Position numbers and translations under genes: made by a program. DNA of 64,000 nt from Ostrinia nubilalis (lineage: Eukaryota; Arthropoda; Insecta; Lepidoptera; Crambidae): contig NC_087092.1 of assembly GCF_963855985.1 (NCBI RefSeq), forward strand, positions 11,222,001 to 11,286,000, written 5' to 3'. The notes beneath the pieces are model-generated. The model had not been told where the DNA came from. It saw only the letters and a list, made by a program, of their open reading frames with translations, and ran no database searches. Every line of letters starts with the position of its first letter. Position 1 is the first letter of the stretch. Shown piece by piece: positions 56,517-64,000 of this stretch.

Positions 56517-58221
56517 TAACGTAAATGCGCCTATTACCGCCAGTTTAAGCTGTCTTCGGATAAACGTTAGAAAATTAGATATAAGACGTGGTGATAGAAA
56601 AGACACTTTAATTTATTTATAACAATGATGAAGTAATCTTTGAATTCAAGTAGTAACAATGAGTATACAATCACACAATAATTAATAAATAGCAATTTAA
56701 TCTGAAAAAGCAGTTGTTTCTATTACCGACCTATAGACGAGGTGTGTTTCTATTAACGTTTTTTCTGTTTCTATTACCGACCGCTAAGAATATTGCTCTT
56801 CAATTGGGTATATTCCAAGAGGCACGGGTTCGATTCCCACTCAGAGGCTCGGGAACCACTTGACTTTTTCAAGTTAAATTTGTTTTGCTTTTAGTTTTAG
56901 TTAAATTTGTTTTTTTTTTCAAGTTATTTTTTTTAATTATTAAAAGAGAAAAGGCACGCTTCTCGAAAATAAATAAATAATCAAGCAGAAATAGTAAAAT
57001 AATAAATTCCTCTATTATACTTGATTACGCGGTACCCGGTGTTCTAGTGAGTAGTGGGGGTCATTATTTAAACTGTATTTGAGTTTTAATAAAATTTAAT
57101 TTTCATTTAATATTTTATTTCTATTTTTAATTTGACTATAATTTTTAATTAGTTTTTGATTAATGTTAATTGTGTGTAATTGTGTATTTTAATTTAAACT
57201 ATGAACAATTGGACACTGTCTGTATAATAATTTTAAATTATTTTTTTATTATTCAAAAGATCCTAAAAAGTTACATAGTAGTTGTGATAACGCATGATTG
57301 GTTTGGTGTCATGTCTTAAATGTTAGTTATATACAAAATAAAGGCTTATAAGTCTTCGCAGGTGGCGTTATAGTTATGAGGCGGTAATAGAATTAAGTAT
57401 GAATATTACTTTATTCTATTAGCGACCGTAAAAAAAAACAGTAACCAGCTAAAATATCTACTTTAATGAAGACGTGATCAGTGAAGTGACATTTTTATTA
57501 GGTTTTATTTTATATCAAATAGGTACTAATTAGAATTTAACGGGTTTTTATAAAATCTATTGTCATACATTATTAGAGATATTCTTTAATGTTCATTGCA
57601 GTTTTATGCCAAACCTATGACAGTTAACATATGGCGTTAATTGATTTAATTATGTGAAATATTCTTATGAATCGATAAAGATAACAAAATGGAGGTTAAA
57701 TGCGTAATTAAAGATATAAATATTAAAATAAAAAACGTTATCAAAATTCTAACAACGCCATGGGTCGTTATTAGGAACCAAATTATTAAAAGTGTTTCTA
57801 TTACCGCCCTTATTTAAAATTGTATTTAAGCGACAAAAATACAGCGAGAGGGCTATATTGAAGTTTTATTAAGGAAACTAAAGTACGAATTAATATTGTT
57901 ATGCAAAAACGTGTTGGTATACTCATTTTAAATGTGTTAAAATCGCTAATTAATAACAAGGTGCACCTTAAGTAGCTGGGAGCGCGTCAGTATGAAAAAT
58001 GCGCCCGTTGCGGGCGCGTCCCATTTAATGTCAAATAACTCCGTTTACTGGTTATTTACGAACACAAACTTTAATCGTTGTGATAGTCAATAAACATATC
58101 TAGATATTTTTTAGGAACCGTGTTTTCTGGAACCTGTTATTATGTCTTTCATGAAAGAAAGAAAAATAGGGCGGTAATAGACTACAAATTTTGGGGGGTC
58201 GTTAATAGGCGCACTTACGTT
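56517..58221. mobile_element. 1.7-kb non-autonomous DNA element with dispersed TTTCTATTACCGCC motifs
   Basis: Ends ACGTAAATGCGCCTATTACCG and CGTTAATAGGCGCACTTACGT are inverted repeats next to TA. The motif CTATTACCGCC or its inverse is repeated inside (56716, 56745, 56765, 57378, 57413, 57795, 58170), as binding sites for a transposase would be. A tRNA-like B-box segment (GGGTTCGATTCCCAC, about 56825) sits inside. Confidence 0.65.
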
Positions 58222-58358
58222 ATATTTAAATAATAGATGATTTCGTTGATAACACTGAAAAATATATATTTTTTTATCATATGCTATCATAGGCTATCAT
58301 AGGGTCAGCTCGCCTAAAAAAGTCGGACGAGGTTCCTAACATCTTATATTTCAAATTC

Positions 58359-59503
58359 GAGTGCATTACCGCAGCAAAATTTTTATAAATGTTGTGCCTT
58401 AGAGAGTCGAGAGTATAGCAGATAATTAGTCCATCGTGAGCAGAAATTTGTCCACTAATAGCAAAATTCGTTCAAATTATAGTTTTAAAGTTATTAGGAA
58501 AAAACAGATTTTGCTGGGGTAATGTTTGAAACGTTACCCCAGCAAATTTTTTTTTTGAAAGTCGTTCTATCCCGGAACCAAATACATGGATAGATAGCTT
58601 TTGTTGCGTAGTAATTTGTCCACGTATAGCAAAATTTGTTCGTGTTCCGGTTTTCAAGTTATTCAGAATTTTGCTGGGGTAATGTTTTGTGATGTCCCAG
58701 ATCTCGTAAATGGCTCAACGCAGAAGTTTGAAAAAAATACCAATGATAGACCTTGATATGTCAAAATTAGTTCAAACATTAGTCATTGATTTGAATGATA
58801 AACACCAGTGTAATTAAATGATTTCGAAAATCATTTGTCCATTGTACGCCATGTTCCCTTGTTATAAGGGAATTGCGTATTCGGCCACGAAAGTAAGACT
58901 GTTAAAATAAATTAAATTTCTTGAAATCTCTCTTTTGCGCAAAGCCACGTCATTTATATTTACTGTGGTTATAAAGGTGTACCAAGAGTACATGCTACAC
59001 CTTTTTATTCGATTGTAAGAGTACTGGTTTACTCACAAATCCGTTTTAACTGATTTTCGAAATCATTTAATTACACTGGTGTTTATCATTCAAATCAATG
59101 ACTAATGTTTGAACTAATTTTGACATATCAAGGTCTATCATTGGTATTTTTTTCAAACTTCTGCGTTCTGCGTAAAACATTACCCCAGCAAAATTCTGAA
59201 TAACTTGAAAACCGGAACACGAACAAATTTTGCTATTCGTGGACAAATTACTACGCAACAAAAGCTATCTATCCATGTATTTGGTTCCGGGATAGAACGA
59301 CTTTCAAAAAAAAAATTTGCCCGGGTAATGTTTCAAACATTACCCCAGCAAAATCTGTTTTTTCCTAATAACTTTAAAACTATAATTTGAACGAATTTTG
59401 CTATTAGTGGACAACTTTCTGCTCACGATGGACTAATTATCTGCTATACTCTCGACTCTCTAAAGCACAACATTTATAAAAATTTTGCTGCGGTAATGCA
59501 CTC
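58359..59503. mobile_element. 1145-bp foldback element with 9-bp target duplication
   Basis: Arms of roughly 450-480 bp start GAGTGCATTACCGCAGCAAAATTTT and end with the inverse. They are flanked by TTCAAATTC on both sides (58350-58358, 59504-59512). Smaller ACCCCAGCAAA / TTTGCTGGGGT palindromes recur inside the arms, and an indel near 58690 / 59165 distinguishes them. The 9-bp duplication and long arms suggest a Mutator-like foldback. Confidence 0.85.
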
Positions 59504-60278
59504 TTCAAATTCACTCGTATCAAATATTTCATTGCACTTAAGTACCTACGCGAAAAATAAATCTATGTTCATAAGATACCATAACGATTAATCCAAAAGA
59601 TATTAAAAGTTGGTGGGTCTGTAAGAAGAGTTTAATACGCTATAATCCTGCTCTATTAGTTAGGGTATGTCTCTATATGAATACCCTAACTACTGTCTGC
59701 TCCAATATCAATTGTTTTATATATTTTATAAGTTCGACTAAAGAGGAAGCCTAAAACAGTTTCATTACACTCCGCTTCAAACCACTTTTTAGGGTCTTGA
59801 AAATTTTCCCACGTCTACATTATTCATGACCCAGTATCATAATAATTAGTAAGAAACGTTTTAACATAAGAAAAGCGCGTCAATTAAATAAACAAGAATA
59901 ACACAAACATGATACGAGAAGGGGACCAGTTTATTAAACGTACCTAATACGTTTTTCGCTCCACCCTTGAGTGATAATGGTGTCATTTTATCTTGGGAAT
60001 GTGTACGGGTTGAATTAGTCCCACCTCCCCAATTGGAGAGGTTCTGTTTATGCTCCCTATAACCGTTAATATGGCCGCGAATATGCGTGGCTTGTAGGAA
60101 ATAAGTTGAGGAGAGCATCAGTCTCGGGGGATTCACCGGCTTAGGCATAGTCAAAATCAAATAGTAGGGGATGTCGTACTGGTATCTTAATAAACACTTC
60201 AAACTTTTCGCCATTTGTGGATATAATTAAAGACCATTCTAAGATTGAGCCTGGTTGATTTTTCCTGTTTATAGTTTA

Positions 60279-60398
60279 AGGCTGGGTTGCACCATCTTAC
60301 TTTAACTTTGACAGACTTCAAAAATCTGTCAAACTCCATACAAAAACCACCGGTTATCGTCATAGTTACGGTCAAAGTTAGGTGGTGCAACTCAGCCT
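60279..60398. mobile_element. MITE, 'AGGCTGRGTTGCACCA' family, full copy 2
   Basis: AGGCTGGGTTGCACCATCTTACTTTAACTTTGAC at the left; right end GTTAGGTGGTGCAACTCAGCCT. Inverted relative to 56131-56250. Confidence 0.85.
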
Positions 60399-60679
60399 AA
60401 GATGCGCAAAAAAGTGGCTAACCAGGACCGGGACCTTTCTTGAAATTGGCCGTAAATGGACTTCTATCGGGTGAACAATTATTACACTTTATAAACATCT
60501 TTCCAGATAAACCAGATGGTTGTCGAGTCATTAATTTATTTGCAGCTAATTGAAAATAAAAAAACATCTGATTTTCCTGGCGAGATGAAGATTTCTTGTC
60601 ACCATCAATAGTGGTTACTCTCGTATATGACCTCGAGTCGTCTTTGTGTGAGGGAAATTAAGTTTATAGTAGGGATATA

Positions 60680-61046
60680 TTTTATGGTTAAACAAACTTA
60701 CCTTAAGTGAAGTTTGACCGTAATTATACGAGTCGCTGCATCCGAAGAGATTTTCATATTTACCAGGTAGTCCACTTCTCATTGTACTAGGCATCGAACA
60801 TTTTAGAGCATACAATACAAAAAAGTACTTGTTATGACTCGATATCCGGCGGTAGTGGGGCACGCTTACGTCACACCCCTCCAACCGTCGAGTCGTCATT
60901 CATTTCAGAGTATGATTTCGCTAAAGTTAAGTAAGGGTAAGTTAAGTGTAAACTTAGGGGTAGGGCGGGAATGAAAATCTCTTCGGATGCAGCGACTCGT
61001 ATAATTACGGTCAAACTTCACTTAAGGTAAGTTTGTTTAACCATAA
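60680..61046. repeat. Inverted repeat, 75-bp arms
   Basis: The arm from TTTATGGTTAAACAAACTTACC through GCTGCATCCGAAGAGATTTTCAT (60680-60757) is repeated inverted at 60972-61046. A further direct partial copy (GTCGCTGCATCCTCGAGATTTTCATATTTACCAGGTAG) follows at about 61049-61094. Confidence 0.75.
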
Positions 61047-61099
61047 ATTATACTTCGTCGCTGCATCCTCGAGATTTTCATATTTACCAGGTAGATGTT

Positions 61100-64000
61100 T
61101 AGAGAGCTTTAGTGAAATCAAAACTATGATAAATACGTTATTTAAATAAATAAGACCTTTATAAAGAATATTTATACATAATAGGTATTATCGTTAAGTA
61201 AAGTATTATCAAAATGCGAAGCAGAAGGTCTTGCTTCAAAATTTAAGAATATAATTCAAGGTAATTTTCTAGATTAGCCTGCTGCTTTTCTTTTAATCGA
61301 TTCTATGATAACTTTTCAACGATTAGTTGTTGCATGACGGACACTTTATGCGGAATATAATTTTAGGTTATATCAATATAACTCTCACGTAATGAAAAAA
61401 TATTCAAATATGTTTAATCTATCCTAGAGGTTCTTGCATTGTGGTAAAATTTCTTCGTAGTTTGAGATTAGTTTTTTAGTATTAGTAAGGATACGAATAT
61501 AACTTGTTATTTCTGTAAACTTGTAAGAAATAATTGTATTTGCTGGAATAATAACTCTGATATTGAAAACAATACTTTAAAGTGCAACTGGGATCGCCCG
61601 GGTGCTAAAGTATTAGTAAAATCACCGGTAAATATAATAGGCCAGGTGTCCCATTCTTCTGCGAGTTAATATTTTTACTACTTCTTTTTTATGTAATAAA
61701 TACTTAATAGTATTCTGATGGTAATTTTCTGCTTCAAATAAAATGTAGCTGTTGTTTGAAATTTTGCCTTCGCATTTAAGTTTACACAATAACTGTTTTC
61801 TGGGGTCAGATTTTGTATATTGAGCTATGATAATTGAATTTATATCTAGTTTAAGATTTTTATTTCCCCAAGAATTAAAACAATTCACTAACGTGAGAGA
61901 AGCACAATGTTTAGTAACACTAGCTTTGGATTGGAAACATAATAACCAAACTGAGAATGATAACTTTATATTAACAGAATATAAAATTAAAGATTAACTA
62001 AATAAGTGGGTACTTCGCAAAAATTTGCGCGCAATCCGTGAGTATCGCCAGTCAGCGTGCTCAGTCCGACAGAACGTCGGCACACAAAATAGGTGGCTTA
62101 TTCTAACTACGTTCAGGTAATGAAACGTTTTATTAAACGTTTTTGCAGATAAGTGCGTGTGTATATAAGATAGGATAACATTTATTTATTTATATTTTTG
62201 CACATAAAACTGTACAGTGGCGGACTTAATGCCAAGTGGCATTTTCTGCCAGTCAACCACAGGTCTAGTAGAGAGACTAAGGCGGTGCAATAAACATGAA
62301 AAATAAAATATATAGACTTTGATATATTACCACTTTTCCTTTGTATATTTACTGAGTTTATCTGTCAGTAGCACAAATTGAATTATTTATTTACTTTAAA
62401 CGCGGTCTTAATAAAAAAATAGTTAAAATAAGCAATATTAATACATCATGTCAAGACCGATTTCATGTATCGTAATATAAGTATACGCTTAGAGCAGAGA
62501 GCGTTATCTAAAATTGTACTTTGATGTCATTTTTCTGAAATTAACACTTCATTGCATGCAGAGTTTACCTCTAATTGACTGTGTACGTTATAGATGTTAT
62601 ACTTAGTGTTTTAATAGAGCTTATGCTCTTACTTACTTACACTTACACAAGAACGTATGTTCTTGGTAAACCAATAGAATAAATAAATAAATTTATTTAT
62701 TACTTTACTTTTACTAAGTAAGTAAATAGTACTTCAAAAAATAATATATTTCCTTGTTTTGTCTTATTGTTTGTCAAACCAATTGTGTTGTGTGAGACCC
62801 ACAAAAAATAACACTCAAATCTTTTATTTCAGTAAGCTTGAAGATGTTATAGAGGTAACCTTACGGTAGCAGAAATATTCATACATCGCACAGCTTGTCT
62901 GTAGCCGATTAACTGTTTCTTAATTATGATGTTATAGGTAAATATTTAAATTAAATAAATAATATTTGTATTTATTGCTTATCATTTTTTGCGATAGAAA
63001 GAAACCACAACCGAGAGCCGACACACCAAGTCACGAGATAATGTACTAACATGAAGTTGGGGCCATTTCCCACACTACATATTTAGGAATAAATATTCGA
63101 TTCGTCATTCCTATAGAATGATAGTTTATTAGGTATTGTTAACGTTTGGATTCGTTGTTATGTCGATAATATTTATGGAAATTTACCAGTTTTTTGTTAA
63201 CTTTGCTAAAAGTAAAAAGATGATGATGATAGGTATATTAAGTAATGGGTATCTTAAGTAGGTATCTTGCTTGTGGGATAAGACTCTTTACATAAAGTCA
63301 TTAATTTAGGCGACTGAACTAAATTCTTTACTCGAGTAAAAGATATGAACGTAAATGGTTTACGATTATCGTAGAATTACTCTTCTCAATTAAACTGGAT
63401 TTGATATACATGTCAAATATTTATGTATAATATGTATAACTATGTATTGAAAAAACATTGCAGTTCTTAGGTAGACCAAAGTGAAAATGTTTATAAGTTG
63501 TTGGCATAAGCTTCTGTTTTGTAACTATGGAATGAAGCTGGTATACTGGTTTAAATTAAACCTTATCACGAGACCAGAATAAAGCATAGAAAGCGGAAAT
63601 AATTCGCTGTTGTTTGTTTTGGACGAAATTGCTGTAGCAATCGCTGGTCGTCGCTGCTGCTGCATAAGGATGACCGAAACTGAAACTGCTGATGTGTTTT
63701 GGCACTCAAAACCTAAAGGTAGGATTACTGCTATTAAATATCTGATATATAATCTTAATAATTTTGGTGTTTATCATGCCACCGATCAATAAAGCTGCTG
63801 CTCAAAAAATTGCGACAGTTGCACTACTACTGTAGGGTGTTGGTGATGTTTGCGCACGCGCACACATACAGTAACCGGATGGTGTTGAGGAAAAAAAATG
63901 CGTGAACCGGTTACCCCACACAGAGGCAAATATTTGAAAATAATATTTGAACATTAAAATTACGTTTTCTTGATTTAGATTAAAGTCCTTATTCCTATTG
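61100..64000. other. Intergenic DNA, no gene recognised
   Basis: AT-rich. The only repeat-like segment is 62220-62310 (CCAGTCAACCACAGGTCTAG, resembling 31565-31660). A less AT-rich patch at about 62020-62100 (CAGTCAGCGTGCTCAGTCCGACAG) could be a transcription start but has no coding exon next to it. Short ORFs here (up to 88 codons) look random. Confidence 0.5.

Noticed and set aside
58472..59390. Two near-identical 61-codon ORFs on opposite strands (58472-58657 and 59205-59390)
   Set aside because: They are mirror images caused by the foldback arms and not independent conserved genes.
50817..64000. Short ORFs (60-117 codons) in the last 13 kb, for example 59861-60214
   Set aside because: No family motifs, no matching splice signals, AT-rich codon use and partial overlap with repeats; treated as chance.

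Overview
The window is nuclear DNA of an insect, almost certainly a moth or butterfly (Lepidoptera). The genes have many short exons with GT/AG introns, the DNA is AT-rich, RTE-type retrotransposon tails and palindromic MITEs are dense, and there are two lebocin-type proline-rich antimicrobial peptide genes, a family known from Lepidoptera. All exon boundaries were read by eye from splice signals and codon phase, with no transcript evidence. Each gene model closes in frame from start to stop, except the first gene, whose first coding exon lies outside the window or was not found.

Layout. 1-600: dead RTE-like retrotransposon. 2093-9461 (+): diacylglycerol lipase beta-type enzyme (13 exons, 5' end missing). 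29335-11186 (-): a spatacsin (SPG11) orthologue of 15 exons and about 1951 aa, convergent with the lipase. Its 4.9 kb intron 11 carries two lebocin-like genes on the same strand (15237-14626 and 17349-16750). 29730-31954 (+): IFT20, head-to-head with SPG11 across 394 bp. 41101-33863 (-): protein phosphatase PPM1G, with a 5'-truncated but open non-LTR retrotransposon in its second intron. 42554-43956 (+): a BTB/POZ CUL3 adaptor (BACURD/KCTD10-TNFAIP1 family), divergent from PPM1G. 48040-46913 (-): INO80 complex subunit B. From about 48.1 kb to 64 kb I find no convincing gene, only transposable-element remains and AT-rich DNA.

The genes are mostly housekeeping functions (endocannabinoid/2-AG metabolism, lysosome reformation, ciliary transport, nuclear phosphatase, CUL3 adaptor, chromatin remodelling) in alternating divergent and convergent pairs. 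The immune lebocin genes are the exception. They have their own TATA boxes, and the upstream copy has a good kappa-B-like site, so they are probably transcribed independently inside the spatacsin intron.

The most unusual signals are these. (1) Three separate spatacsin exons (4, 11 and 14) have their 3' half, usually with the splice donor, repeated in tandem downstream. (2) Four long foldback elements with arms of about 320-740 bp and clear target-site duplications (8, 10, 2 and 9 bp); one sits in an IFT20 intron and ends 22 bp before an exon. (3) Several elements are built from repeated short motifs (about 1.03-1.61, 54.07-55.74 and 56.52-58.22 kb).
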